35,629 nt of DNA from Bordetella parapertussis (GTDB lineage Bacteria > Pseudomonadota > Gammaproteobacteria > Burkholderiales > Burkholderiaceae_E). The notes under the pieces are model-generated. The model was not told the DNA's origin. It was given only the letters and a program-made list of their open reading frames with translations, and made no database searches. The stretch is taken from contig CAMCXH010000010.1 of assembly GCA_945883285.1 (NCBI GenBank), positions 1 to 35,629 of the forward strand. Reading direction: 5' to 3'. A program made the position numbers and the translations under genes. How positions within the stretch are numbered: the first letter of the stretch is position 1; each line of letters opens with the position of its first letter. Below are positions 1 through 8,264 of the stretch, piece after piece.

Positions 1-1072
1 CGCCGATACCGACGCCTTCAAGCAGATCGAGGAATACGTCGGTTCGGGCCCCTACATCTTCAAGGCGGATGAGTTCAAGCCGGGCGACAAGGCGGTTTAC
101 CTCAAGAACACCAAATACGTGCCGCGCAGCGAAGCACCGTCGGGCACCACCGGCGGCAAGCGGGTCTATGTCGATCGGGTCGAGTGGAACCTCGCCCTGC
201 GGGACACCCAGGCACAGGTCAGCGCCCTGCAAAAAGGCGAAGTCGACATCATCGAATCACTCGGCTTCGACCACTTCGAGACCGTCAAGAAAGACGACAC
301 CCTGCAGATGCCGAAGTATGCGAGTTACGGCCTGCAGTACATGGCACGCTTCAATCACCTGAACAAACCCTTCGATAATCCGAAGGTGCGCGAGGCAGCG
401 ATTGCCGCCTTCAGCCAGGAAGCGTTCCTTCGCGCCCAGGTCGGTGTCAAGGAGCTCTACAAGCCCTGCGGCTCGATGTTCATCTGCGGCACGCCTTATG
501 GCAGCACTGCCGGCAGCGACATCCAGATGAAGTCGAACATGAAGAAGGCGCAGGACCTGCTCAAGGCCTCGGGCTATGACGGCACCCCGATCGTGCTGAT
601 GAAGCCGACCGACCTTGCCTCGATCCAGAAGCTGCCCGACGTTGGCGCACAACTGCTGCGTCAGGCCGGCTTCAAGGTCGACCTGCAGGCCATGGACTGG
701 CAGACCCTGGTCGGACGTCGGGCCAAGAGAGACCCGATCGACAAGGGCGGCTGGCATATGTTCATGACCGCGTGGCAGGCCTTCGATGTCTGGAGCCCGA
801 TCGCCAACCCGACCACCGACACCCGCGGCGAGAAGTCGACCTGGTTCGGCTGGGCGACCGACGACAAGATGGTGGTGTTGCGCAACCAGTTCATGCGGGC
901 GACCGACGAAGCCGAGAAGAAGAAACTGGCCGACCAGATGCATGCCCGCATGTATGAGATCGGCACGCACGTGATCCTTGGCGAGTTCGACCAGCCAATG
1001 GCCGCGCGCAAGAACATCTCGGGCTTTTTCGTGACCAATGGCAACATCTACTGGAACCTGAAGAAGAACTGA
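1..1072 (+). CDS. Peptide/solute ABC transporter substrate-binding protein, family 5 (5' end missing)
   Basis: The frame is open from base 2, so the N-terminus and signal peptide lie outside the window. The visible ~356 residues are the C-terminal two thirds of a family 5 (DppA/OppA-like) periplasmic binding protein. The GSGPY segment near base 44, the 'ALQKGEVDIIES' stretch and the 'FDNPKVREA' block are typical of this family. Such proteins capture peptides, nickel or other small solutes and hand them to the membrane permeases. The stop codon overlaps the ATG of the next gene (TGATG), and two permeases and a double ATPase follow, so this is the first visible gene of one importer operon. The substrate cannot be told from sequence. 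Confidence 0.93.
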   Translation, partial: ADTDAFKQIEEYVGSGPYIFKADEFKPGDKAVYLKNTKYVPRSEAPSGTTGGKRVYVDRVEWNLALRDTQAQVSALQKGEVDIIESLGFDHFETVKKDDTLQMPKYASYGLQYMARFNHLNKPFDNPKVREAAIAAFSQEAFLRAQVGVKELYKPCGSMFICGTPYGSTAGSDIQMKSNMKKAQDLLKASGYDGTPIVLMKPTDLASIQKLPDVGAQLLRQAGFKVDLQAMDWQTLVGRRAKRDPIDKGGWHMFMTAWQAFDVWSPIANPTTDTRGEKSTWFGWATDDKMVVLRNQFMRATDEAEKKKLADQMHARMYEIGTHVILGEFDQPMAARKNISGFFVTNGNIYWNLKKN

Positions 1073-2013
1073 TGTTTGCCTTCCTCGCCCGCCGGCTGGC
1101 GGCGACGATCCCGGTGCTGGTGGTCGTTGCGGTCCTTGTTTTCCTGATGTTGCGGCTGACCCCCGGTGATCCGGCCGCTGTGCTGGCGGGTGACGCGGCC
1201 AGTCCCGAGCAGATCGCGCAGATCCGCGAGGGGCTTGGCCTCGACAAGTCGATTCCGGAGCAGTTCGTCATCTGGGCCAACCGGATGCTGCATGGCGACC
1301 TCGGCAGGTCGTACTACTACAAGACCGAGGTCACCACGCTGGTCGCCCAGCGTCTCGAACCCACCCTGTCGCTCACCGTCGTGACCATCATCGTGGCGGT
1401 GCTGATTGCAGTGCCGCTGGGCGTGCTCGCCGCCTGGCGTTTCGGTGGCTGGTTCGACCGCCTGCTGATGGGCTTTTCGGTGATGGGTTTTTCGGTGCCG
1501 GTCTTCGTGCTGGCCTATCTGCTGATCTGGGGCGTGTCGCTCAAGCTCGGATGGTTGCCAGTGCAGGGCTACAAGCGGATTGCCGACGGGCTGGGGCCCT
1601 GGTTCATCCATCTGATGCTGCCGGCGATCACGCTGTCGGTGGTCTATATCGCGCTGATCGCGCGGGTGACACGGGCAGCCGTGCTCGAGACCCTGGGCGA
1701 GGACTACATCCGCACCGCGCGGGCCAAGGGTCTGCCCGAATCGAAGGTGCTGATGCGCCATGCGCTGGCCAATGCCGCCGTGCCGATTGCCACCGTCATC
1801 GGTATCGGCATCGCGCTGCTGATCGGCGGGGTGGTGGTCACCGAGTCGGTCTATGCCATCCCGGGACTTGGGCGCCTGACGGTCGATGCGGTCCTGGCGC
1901 GCGACTTCCCGACCATCCAGGGCGTGATCCTGTTCTTTTCCCTGGTCTATGTGGTGATCAACCTGCTGGTCGATCTGTCTTATGTCTTCTTCGATCCGCG
2001 CATCCGGTACTGA
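1072..2013 (+). CDS. ABC transporter permease, DppB/OppB type
   Basis: A 313-residue inner-membrane permease of the binding-protein-dependent family. The N-terminus 'FLARRLAATIPVLVVVAVLVF' region is the first membrane span, and the 'LTPGDPA' segment after it is characteristic of DppB/OppB. The cytoplasmic EAA loop that docks on the ATPase is visible as 'DYIRTARAKGLPESKVL', about residues 215-231. About six membrane spans are expected and the length is normal. The ATG overlaps the upstream stop by one base, implying translational coupling. It should form a heterodimer with the next gene product. Confidence 0.95.
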   Translation: MFAFLARRLAATIPVLVVVAVLVFLMLRLTPGDPAAVLAGDAASPEQIAQIREGLGLDKSIPEQFVIWANRMLHGDLGRSYYYKTEVTTLVAQRLEPTLSLTVVTIIVAVLIAVPLGVLAAWRFGGWFDRLLMGFSVMGFSVPVFVLAYLLIWGVSLKLGWLPVQGYKRIADGLGPWFIHLMLPAITLSVVYIALIARVTRAAVLETLGEDYIRTARAKGLPESKVLMRHALANAAVPIATVIGIGIALLIGGVVVTESVYAIPGLGRLTVDAVLARDFPTIQGVILFFSLVYVVINLLVDLSYVFFDPRIRY

Positions 2014-2014
2014 C

Positions 2015-2986
2015 ATGGCTTCCTCGGCACCCCCTGTTCCGGCTGCAGCACCAGGCGCTGCGGCACCCGACTTCGAAGCCCTGTCGGTCGAGTCGGCGAC
2101 TGTCGTTGCCCAGCCCTCGTTGTGGCAGCGGGTACGACGCAACGGATCGGTGCGGCTGGGCGGCGCGGCGCTGCTGCTGCTGGTGGCGATTGCCCTTGCC
2201 GCGCCCTGGCTGGGCACGGTCGACCCCTCGCTTTTCGATCCGGCCAGCCGTGATCTGCTGCCGGGCAAGTCGGGGGAGATCACCACGCTTGAGGGCGAGA
2301 CGATCGAGCACACCTTTCGCATGGGCTCCGACAGCTTCGGTCGGGACATCTACAGCCGGGTGGTCTACGGCACCCGGGTGTCGCTGCTGGTGGGGCTGTT
2401 CACCGCGGTGGTTGCAATCAGTTTCGGCACGCTGCTGGGTCTGATGGCGGGCTATATCCGCTGGCTCGACGGCATCCTGATGCGGGTGATGGACGGTCTG
2501 ATGTCGATTCCGGCCATCCTGATCGCGATTGCACTGGTGGCGATGTGGCGCGGCAGTCTGCTCACCGTGGTGATCGCGATTGCGATCCCCGAAATTCCGC
2601 GGGTCACGCGACTGGTGCGATCGCTGGTGCTGACGATCCGCGAGGAGCCGTATGTCGAAGCGGCGATCTCGCTGGGCACGCCCACCTGGAAGATCATGCT
2701 GCGGCACATCCTGCCCAATACCGTGGCGCCGCTGATCGTGCAGGGCACCTTCATCTGCGCCTCGGGCATCCTGGTCGAGGCGATCCTGTCGTTTCTCGGC
2801 GTGGGACTGCCGCCCGATATTCCGACCTGGGGCAATGTGATGGCCGAGGGTCGCAGCCAGTTCAACGAGTTTCCGCACAACATCTTTTTCCCGGGCATCT
2901 TTCTCGCGGTCACGGTGCTGGCGGTCAATATTCTGGGCGACGGGCTTCGCGACACGCTCGACCCCAAGATGGCGAAGCGGGTGTGA
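2015..2986 (+). CDS. ABC transporter permease, DppC/OppC type
   Basis: A 323-residue permease starting one base after the previous stop. An in-frame start at 1982 would lie inside the upstream gene, so the ATG at 2015 is preferred. A long alanine/proline-rich cytoplasmic N-terminus precedes the first span. The 'GTDSFGRDI'-type DppC signature appears as 'GSDSFGRDIYSRVVYGTRVS', and the EAA loop as 'PYVEAAISLGTPTWKIMLRH'. The C-terminus 'GDGLRDTLDPKM' is classic for DppC/OppC. It pairs with the preceding permease to form the membrane channel. Confidence 0.95.
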   Translation: MASSAPPVPAAAPGAAAPDFEALSVESATVVAQPSLWQRVRRNGSVRLGGAALLLLVAIALAAPWLGTVDPSLFDPASRDLLPGKSGEITTLEGETIEHTFRMGSDSFGRDIYSRVVYGTRVSLLVGLFTAVVAISFGTLLGLMAGYIRWLDGILMRVMDGLMSIPAILIAIALVAMWRGSLLTVVIAIAIPEIPRVTRLVRSLVLTIREEPYVEAAISLGTPTWKIMLRHILPNTVAPLIVQGTFICASGILVEAILSFLGVGLPPDIPTWGNVMAEGRSQFNEFPHNIFFPGIFLAVTVLAVNILGDGLRDTLDPKMAKRV

Positions 2987-2988
2987 CC

Positions 2989-4635
2989 ATGGCGTTTGCA
3001 AACGACGGCAACGAGCGGGCCGATACGCCAATCCTCGAAGTCCACGAGCTCACCATCGGCCTGCCCAGCGGCAGCGACCGCTCCTCGGCAGTGCAGAAAG
3101 TGTCGTTCTCGGTGGGGCGCGGCGAGATCGTCTGCCTGGTGGGTGAATCGGGCTCCGGCAAATCGGTGATTGCGCAATCGGTGATGGGGCTGCTGCCCAA
3201 GTCGCTGCCGGTGCGCGGCGGGCGCATCCTGCTGCAGGGCGAAGACATTACCCACGCGCCTCAGGCCCGCCTGCGCGAGCTGCGCGCCACCCGCATGTCG
3301 ATGATCTTCCAGGAACCGATGACCGCGCTCAACCCGGTGATGACCTGCGGCGATCAGATCGACGAGGTGCTGGCCGAGCACACCTCGCTGTCGGCGAGCG
3401 AGCGGCGGGCCAAGGTCCGCGCAATCATCGGCGAGGTGCTGCTGCCCGATCCCGACCGCATCATCGCGAGCTATCCGCACCAGCTGTCGGGCGGCCAGCG
3501 CCAGCGCATCGTGATCGCGATGGCGCTGGTGCTCGACCCGGTGCTGCTGATCGCCGACGAGCCGACCACCGCACTCGATGTGACCACCCAGGCGCAGATC
3601 CTGCGGCTGATCCTCGAACTGCAAAGAAACCATGGCACCGGCGTGCTCTTCATCACCCACGACTTCGGTGTCGTGGCCGAGGTGGCCAACCGGGTGGCGG
3701 TGCTGCGGCTGGGCGATCTGGTCGAGATCGGCCCGCGCGATGATGTGCTCAAGCGCCCGCGCCACGATTACACCCGGATGCTGATGAGTGCGGTGCCCAA
3801 GCTCGAAGTGGTCGAGCGCGCCGAGGTGCCGGGCGCACCGGTGGTGCTCGAGGTGGCCGGGCTCGACAAGACCTATTTTTCGAAGCGCTGGCTTGGCGCA
3901 GATCGCAGTGTGGTGGCGGCTACCGACGTCAACTTTTCGATCCGGCGCGGCCGCACGCTGGGCATCGTCGGCGAATCGGGCTCAGGCAAATCGACGGTCG
4001 CACGCTGCATCATGCGTCTGATCGACCCCACCGGCGGCAGCATCCTGCTGTCGGGCGACGACATCGCCACCAAGTCGAGCAGCGCGCTGCAGGCGGTTCG
4101 CAAGCGCGTCCAGATTGTCTTTCAGGATCCCTACCGCTCGCTCAACCCGCGGCGCACGGTGGCCGAGGCCATGATCGAAGGGCCGATGAATTTCGGTCTG
4201 GGGCGCACCGAAGCCCTGGCACGGGCCCGCAATCTGATCGAGCTGGTCCGCATGCCGGCGAGCTCGCTCGATCGCTATCCGCATCAGTTTTCGGGCGGCC
4301 AGCGCCAGCGCATCTGCATCGCGCGTGCGCTCGCCATGGAGCCCGAGCTGCTGGTGGCCGACGAGGCGGTCTCGGCGCTGGACGTCTCGGTGCAGGCGCA
4401 GGTACTCACGCTTTTGGCCGACATCCGCGAGCGGCTGAACCTTGCCATGCTCTTCATCACCCACGATCTGCGGGTGGCGGCGCAGGTCTGCGATGACGTG
4501 GCGGTGATGTCGAAGGGGCGCATGGTCGAGTACGGCACCGCGACGCAGGTCTTCACCGCGCCGCGCCACGAGTACACGCGAGCGCTGTTCGATGCGGCAC
4601 CGGGACGCGGCTTCGATTTCGGGGTGGCTGCCTGA
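2989..4635 (+). CDS. ABC transporter ATPase, fused DppD-DppF type (two nucleotide-binding domains)
   Basis: A 548-residue protein with two complete ATPase domains in one chain, which elsewhere are often two proteins. Domain 1 has Walker A GESGSGKS (about residue 52), signature LSGGQRQR and Walker [13 protein letters not shown]. Domain 2 has a second GESGSGKS (about residue 328), FSGGQRQR and [12 protein letters not shown], and both end in an ITHD switch histidine. The ATG at 2989 lies two bases after the permease stop; upstream in-frame starts lie inside the permease gene. It energises the importer encoded just upstream. Its stop (4633-4635) directly abuts the stop of the minus-strand birA, with no spacer. 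Confidence 0.96.
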   Translation: MAFANDGNERADTPILEVHELTIGLPSGSDRSSAVQKVSFSVGRGEIVCLVGESGSGKSVIAQSVMGLLPKSLPVRGGRILLQGEDITHAPQARLRELRATRMSMIFQEPMTALNPVMTCGDQIDEVLAEHTSLSASERRAKVRAIIGEVLLPDPDRIIASYPHQLSGGQRQRIVIAMALVLDPVLLIADEPTTALDVTTQAQILRLILELQRNHGTGVLFITHDFGVVAEVANRVAVLRLGDLVEIGPRDDVLKRPRHDYTRMLMSAVPKLEVVERAEVPGAPVVLEVAGLDKTYFSKRWLGADRSVVAATDVNFSIRRGRTLGIVGESGSGKSTVARCIMRLIDPTGGSILLSGDDIATKSSSALQAVRKRVQIVFQDPYRSLNPRRTVAEAMIEGPMNFGLGRTEALARARNLIELVRMPASSLDRYPHQFSGGQRQRICIARALAMEPELLVADEAVSALDVSVQAQVLTLLADIRERLNLAMLFITHDLRVAAQVCDDVAVMSKGRMVEYGTATQVFTAPRHEYTRALFDAAPGRGFDFGVAA

Positions 4636-5424
4636 TCAGGCCTTCGGGTCGCCCGGTGCGCGACGCCGAACGCCGACTTCGCCGCTGATGATCCGCTCGG
4701 GCGGCGATCCGGCTGCACGTTCGATGAGCAGTGCGCCGTCGTCATCAACGCCCAATGCCCGCACCGGCTCGCGCTGGCCGCCAGGGCGAAGCAGATCGAT
4801 CGGATGACCGGCCAGCATGTCGAGCCGCCGCCAATGTTTCAAAAATGGGGTCAGACCCCGTTTTTCGAATTCGATGAAGGCCGCGCAGATCGCCGCGCCG
4901 AATTCCTGCGCGAGCGGCACGCGCGCCGGCACCGACGCGGCATCGAAAAAGGCGGTGACCGGCTGGCCGAGCTCGGCCGATTCGGGCGCACCAGCCAGAT
5001 TGAGTCCGCAGCCGACCACTGTTCGCGTCAGATGACCGATATGACGAACCTCGACCAGAATGCCGCCGGCCTTGGCCACACCGCCGGGCACCTCGCAGTA
5101 GAGGTCATTGGGCCATTTCAGCAGCGCACGGGCGCCGTGACCGGCAAGCACCTGCGCGAGCGCGACGCCGACTGCCAGCGGAAAGCCGAGCTGCAACACG
5201 CGGTTTGCGTTGCATTCGATCGCCACCGAAAAAGTGAGCGCTTGCTGTCCGCCAGACAACCACTGGCGCCCGTTTCGACCCCGGCCGGCGAGCTGGCGGT
5301 CGGCCAGCAGGAGGATCGGTGGCCGGGATGCCTGATCGTCGGGCAGCGCGAGCAGGGGTCGACGCATCAGCTCGAGACTGGTCGAATCGATGCTGTCGAT
5401 GTGCTCGAAATCAGGCGGGGCCAT
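4636..5424 (-). CDS. birA: Biotin--[acetyl-CoA-carboxylase] ligase (BirA, catalytic form without DNA-binding domain)
   Basis: A 262-residue biotin protein ligase, which makes biotinyl-AMP and attaches biotin to carboxylase carrier lysines. The biotin/ATP loop reads GRGRNGR at residues 47-53, KWPND sits at 103-107, and AGGILVE follows with the catalytic lysine just before it. The protein begins almost directly at the catalytic domain, so the N-terminal winged helix of E. coli BirA is absent and it should not repress biotin genes itself. The C-terminal SH3-like domain is present. A near-perfect palindrome lies inside the coding region at 4841-4865. It is divergent from the VanZ-like gene and converges on the ABC operon. 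Confidence 0.95.
   Translation of the reverse strand: MAPPDFEHIDSIDSTSLELMRRPLLALPDDQASRPPILLLADRQLAGRGRNGRQWLSGGQQALTFSVAIECNANRVLQLGFPLAVGVALAQVLAGHGARALLKWPNDLYCEVPGGVAKAGGILVEVRHIGHLTRTVVGCGLNLAGAPESAELGQPVTAFFDAASVPARVPLAQEFGAAICAAFIEFEKRGLTPFLKHWRRLDMLAGHPIDLLRPGGQREPVRALGVDDDGALLIERAAGSPPERIISGEVGVRRRAPGDPKA
4841..4865. repeat. 25-bp near-perfect palindrome inside birA
   Basis: The sequence AAAAATGGGGTC, one central A at 4853, then GACCCCGTTTTT forms twelve-base arms with a single T/G mismatch (4846 and 4860), which is a wobble pair in RNA. It lies in frame inside birA and encodes part of the segment that aligns with the 'FEQEGLAPYL' region of E. coli BirA without a gap. The GGGGTCAGACCCC core resembles dispersed REP-like palindromes that I recall from other proteobacteria. 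Chance is less likely than a spread repeat, but that needs a genome count. Confidence 0.6.
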
Positions 5425-5485
5425 CGTCGTGTCTCGGATGCCTCAGACAATCTGCAGCCTGCCTGTTTACCATGAGCCCTGCGGG

Positions 5486-6640
5486 ATGAGCGAACCGTCG
5501 CCACTGGAACGCCGATCCGAACGCCGATCCGACCGCTTGATACGCGCGCTCGGCGCGGGCTTCGTCGCCTCGGTCATTGTGGCGACCCTGTATCCGCTGA
5601 GCGACTGGAAGCTCCATGCCGACAGCGCCTGGGCCTTCCTGTGGCAGGGTTTGCCGCGCTTCTGGACCTGGTTCGACCTGCTGAGCAATCTGCTCGCCTA
5701 TCTGCTGCTCGGACTGCTGCTCACGCTCGGCTGGCTCAAGCGGGCACCGCGTGCCACCGCAGTCGGTGCCGTCGGCCTGTTCTGCGTGGTCCTGTCATTC
5801 GGACTCGAGGCGACCCAGAGTTTTCTGCCGGGGCGGGTGCCGTCGCTGCTCGACTGGATCGCCAACAGCCTTGGTGCCCTGATCGGCAGCTGGATCGGCG
5901 CTCATCTCAATCGATCCGATCGAACTGGTCATCGTCGGGTCTTGCCGGTTGCCGAGCGCTGGTTCGAGCAGGGACCACCCTTCGGTTGGGTGCTCCTGCT
6001 GCTGTGGATCTCGACGCAACTGGTCCCGCAGCGGCTGCTCTTTGCCACCGGCAATCTGCGCCCGCTGATGCAGCGACTGATCAACGCCTTCGAACTGCCC
6101 GACCCGCCCGATCTGGCCCTGCTCACCGAGGCACTCTGGGGCGACAGCGCGCCGGCAGTCTGGGGCGTCGCGATCGAGGCCGCGGTCGTGGTCTGCGCAG
6201 TTTGCGCCACCGGCTCGATCGCCTTCGCGCTGGTGCGCGGATCGCGCCGCCGGCTGATCCTGCTGCTGAGCACAGCAGCGGCCGCCCTCGGGCTGCGCAG
6301 CATCGCCATGCAGGGCGTTTACGGTTCGGGTGACGCGCTGGCCTGGCTGACCCCGGGTGCACAGGGCGGACTGCTGGTCGGCACGGCCATCCTGTATGGC
6401 CTTGAAACGCTCAGCCCACGGGCCAGGGCGACGATCGCGCTGACCCTGCTGGCCGTCGGCACGCTGCTGGTGAACCTGGCGCCGCCTGACCGCTACTTCG
6501 AAGACGCGCTTGCCGGTTTCAGCGCTGGCAGGCTGGCCAATCTGCAGGGGCTGCTGCGCGTGATCGCACTGGTCTGGCCGCTGATCGCGCTGGCCTGGTT
6601 CTGGCGACGAACCGGTCGCAGCGCGGGCCGCTCGCTATAA
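5486..6640 (+). CDS. VanZ-like family membrane protein
   Basis: A 384-residue polytopic membrane protein. The first ~140 residues read like the VanZ-like domain: a short basic N-terminus, a span near 'VASVIVATLYPLSDW', then 'DLLSNLLAYLLLGLLLTLGW' and 'FGLEATQSFLPGRVPSLLDW', the last being the family's most conserved block. About eight to ten spans are expected in all. The biochemical role of VanZ-like proteins is poorly known; the founder gives low-level teicoplanin resistance. The start at 5486 is chosen because the frame upstream runs into birA; an ATG at 5472 is out of frame and stops at once. Its stop codon overlaps a TATAAT box for the next gene. Confidence 0.85.
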   Translation: MSEPSPLERRSERRSDRLIRALGAGFVASVIVATLYPLSDWKLHADSAWAFLWQGLPRFWTWFDLLSNLLAYLLLGLLLTLGWLKRAPRATAVGAVGLFCVVLSFGLEATQSFLPGRVPSLLDWIANSLGALIGSWIGAHLNRSDRTGHRRVLPVAERWFEQGPPFGWVLLLLWISTQLVPQRLLFATGNLRPLMQRLINAFELPDPPDLALLTEALWGDSAPAVWGVAIEAAVVVCAVCATGSIAFALVRGSRRRLILLLSTAAAALGLRSIAMQGVYGSGDALAWLTPGAQGGLLVGTAILYGLETLSPRARATIALTLLAVGTLLVNLAPPDRYFEDALAGFSAGRLANLQGLLRVIALVWPLIALAWFWRRTGRSAGRSL

Positions 6641-6641
6641 T
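6636..6641 (+). promoter_or_regulatory. Candidate -10 box (TATAAT)
   Basis: A perfect TATAAT overlaps the VanZ-like stop codon, 28 bases before the GTG start of the ferredoxin gene. No good -35 is visible at 16-18 bases upstream, so it may be a weak or activator-dependent promoter. Confidence 0.45.
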
Positions 6642-6669
6642 CGGCGATTGACCCTGAAGGCAGGCTGCC

Positions 6670-6981
6670 GTGAGCCATTTCGCCAAGCACATCTTCTTTT
6701 GCCTTAACGAGCGAACCGACGGCCGCGAATGCTGTGCCCACCAGGGCGCCGAAGCACTGCAGGTCCATGCCAAAAAGCGGGTCAAGGAACTCGGCCTGAG
6801 CGGCCCGGGGCAGGTTCGCGTCAACAAGGCGGGTTGCCTCGATCGCTGCGAACACGGCCCGGTGGCGGTCGTCTATCCCGAGGGCGTCTGGTACACCTTC
6901 GTCGACAAGCTCGACATTGACGAGATCGTCGAGAAGCATCTGCGCGACGGGGAGCCGGTCGAGCGCCTGCGCATCGACTGA
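6670..6981 (+). CDS. Thioredoxin-like [2Fe-2S] ferredoxin domain protein
   Basis: A 103-residue protein starting with GTG and preceded by GAAGGCAGG. Cysteines at 11, 21, 22, 56 and 60 fit the pattern of thioredoxin-fold [2Fe-2S] ferredoxins; the C56-x3-C60 pair in 'NKAGCLDRCEHGP' is the most diagnostic. It is probably a soluble cytoplasmic electron carrier, with partner unknown. It is followed 27 bases later by the alpha/beta hydrolase gene and probably shares its transcript. No oddities are seen. Confidence 0.87.
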   Translation: MSHFAKHIFFCLNERTDGRECCAHQGAEALQVHAKKRVKELGLSGPGQVRVNKAGCLDRCEHGPVAVVYPEGVWYTFVDKLDIDEIVEKHLRDGEPVERLRID

Positions 6982-7008
6982 TCCGATTCGATCAGAGACC
7001 CTGCCCCC

Positions 7009-7659
7009 ATGACCGCCCAAACCAGCGTGATCGGCCTGAACGGCGCGGCCGGCCGCATCGACGTTGCAATCGACCGTCCGGCGCAGGGCGCGGTGCGGGG
7101 CATCGCGGTGATCGCACATCCGCATCCGCTTTATGGCGGCACGCGCGACAACAAGGTGGTCCAGACCATGGCGCGGGCGCTGCTCGCGCTCGGCTTCGTC
7201 TGCTGGCGACCCGATTTTCGCGGCGTCGGCGATTCGGCCGGTGTGCATGACGAGGGCCACGGCGAAACCGACGACCTGATCGTCGTGGTCGACGCCGCCC
7301 GTGCAGCCGAGGCCGACGCCCACCCTGAGGCCGATGGTGCCGCGCTGCCCCTGGTGCTCGCCGGTTTTTCCTTCGGCACCTTTGTGCTGTCGCGGGTCGC
7401 GGCGCGACTGGCCCAGGCCGGCAAGCCGGCCTCCCGACTGGTCTTTATCGGCGCGGCCGCCTCGCGCTTCACGATCGAGACAGTACCGACAGACACCCTG
7501 GTCATCCACGGTGAACTCGATGACACCGTGCCGCTGCAGTCGGTCCTCGACTGGGCCCGACCGCAGGACTTGCCGGTCGTGGTCATCCCGGGTGCCGATC
7601 ATTTCTTTCACCATCGACTGACCGGTCTCAAGCAGTTGCTGCTGCGCGAGTTGCGCTGA
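7009..7659 (+). CDS. Alpha/beta hydrolase, short cytoplasmic type
   Basis: A 216-residue alpha/beta hydrolase. The nucleophile elbow is GFSFGT with Ser121; Asp172 in 'GELDD' and His198 in 'PGADHFF' complete a plausible triad. An 'HPHPLYGG' oxyanion-region motif (residues 37-44) and 'RPDFRGVGDS' are typical of a widespread small bacterial family often annotated only as hydrolase. There is no signal peptide and no lid domain. The substrate is unknown. It lies between the ferredoxin and a conserved hypothetical gene in the same orientation. Confidence 0.9.
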   Translation: MTAQTSVIGLNGAAGRIDVAIDRPAQGAVRGIAVIAHPHPLYGGTRDNKVVQTMARALLALGFVCWRPDFRGVGDSAGVHDEGHGETDDLIVVVDAARAAEADAHPEADGAALPLVLAGFSFGTFVLSRVAARLAQAGKPASRLVFIGAAASRFTIETVPTDTLVIHGELDDTVPLQSVLDWARPQDLPVVVIPGADHFFHHRLTGLKQLLLRELR

Positions 7660-7668
7660 GGGTTGCCA

Positions 7669-8190
7669 ATGGCCGAGCCGCTCGACCCCCGTCTGGTCTA
7701 TGCCAGAACCGACGACACCGACGACGCTTCGCCGGCGCTCGCCCGCCTGACACCGCCGGCGCGACGGCTGCTGCGCCTGATCGACGGCCGGCGTGCACTC
7801 GCCCAGCTGCCCAACCATGTGCGCCCGGGCGAGCTGCCGGGGCTGCTCGACGAACTCGCGGCTTATGGACTGATCGTGCTCTCGGGCATTCTCGAGGAGC
7901 TGCCCGCCGGTTGGACCAATGCCCGTGATCCGCGTCTGGACGACTTCAAGCTGCGTGTTCGCGGATCGGTCGAGCGCGAACTCGGCGCCGCCGGACGTGT
8001 GCTCGAAGCGCGGCTGCAGGACTGCGTCAACATGACCGTCATGCGCGGTGTGCTGCGCGAAGTCATCGAGCTGGTCCGGATCCGCGCCAGCGTCGAGGCC
8101 GCCGATCGGGTCGCGGCGGCGGCCCAGGCAGCCAACACCGCCTGGGCACTGCGCGAGTCGGGCGGTTCGCCCCCGCCTGCCCGGGGCTGA
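7669..8190 (+). CDS. Conserved hypothetical protein, 173 aa
   Basis: I do not recognise a named domain. The ATG at 7669 lies nine bases after the hydrolase stop, preceded by GAGGG; an in-frame TTG at 7663 is less likely. The protein is soluble and charged, with an N-terminal helical part that includes 'LTPPARRLLRLIDGRRAL', reminiscent of a winged-helix-like segment, and a long C-terminal helix rich in Arg, Glu, Ala and Val. No membrane span or signal is visible. Position and tight spacing suggest cotranscription with the hydrolase. Confidence 0.75.
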   Translation: MAEPLDPRLVYARTDDTDDASPALARLTPPARRLLRLIDGRRALAQLPNHVRPGELPGLLDELAAYGLIVLSGILEELPAGWTNARDPRLDDFKLRVRGSVERELGAAGRVLEARLQDCVNMTVMRGVLREVIELVRIRASVEAADRVAAAAQAANTAWALRESGGSPPPARG

Positions 8191-8204
8191 GCCTGCCTCG
8201 CCGG

Positions 8205-8210
8205 TATAAT
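8205..8210 (+). promoter_or_regulatory. Candidate -10 box (TATAAT) for dacC
   Basis: A perfect TATAAT lies 55 bases before the dacC start and just after the stop of the upstream gene. The expected -35 position is GC-rich and does not match consensus. It is the most plausible promoter for the dacC-dat-ybeD-lipB-lipA string. Confidence 0.45.
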
Positions 8211-8264
8211 CAATCGTCTTTTCCGACCACTTTTCGCCCTTCAACCGGCGAACACTCCCCCCAG

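Noticed and set aside
1048-2349. A 433-codon minus-strand frame across the permease genes
   Set aside because: His/Arg/Gln-rich antisense of membrane-protein codons; no motif.
6493-8244. A 583-codon minus-strand frame across the ferredoxin, hydrolase and hypothetical genes
   Set aside because: It crosses three plus-strand genes, two with clear active-site motifs, and has no recognisable domain.
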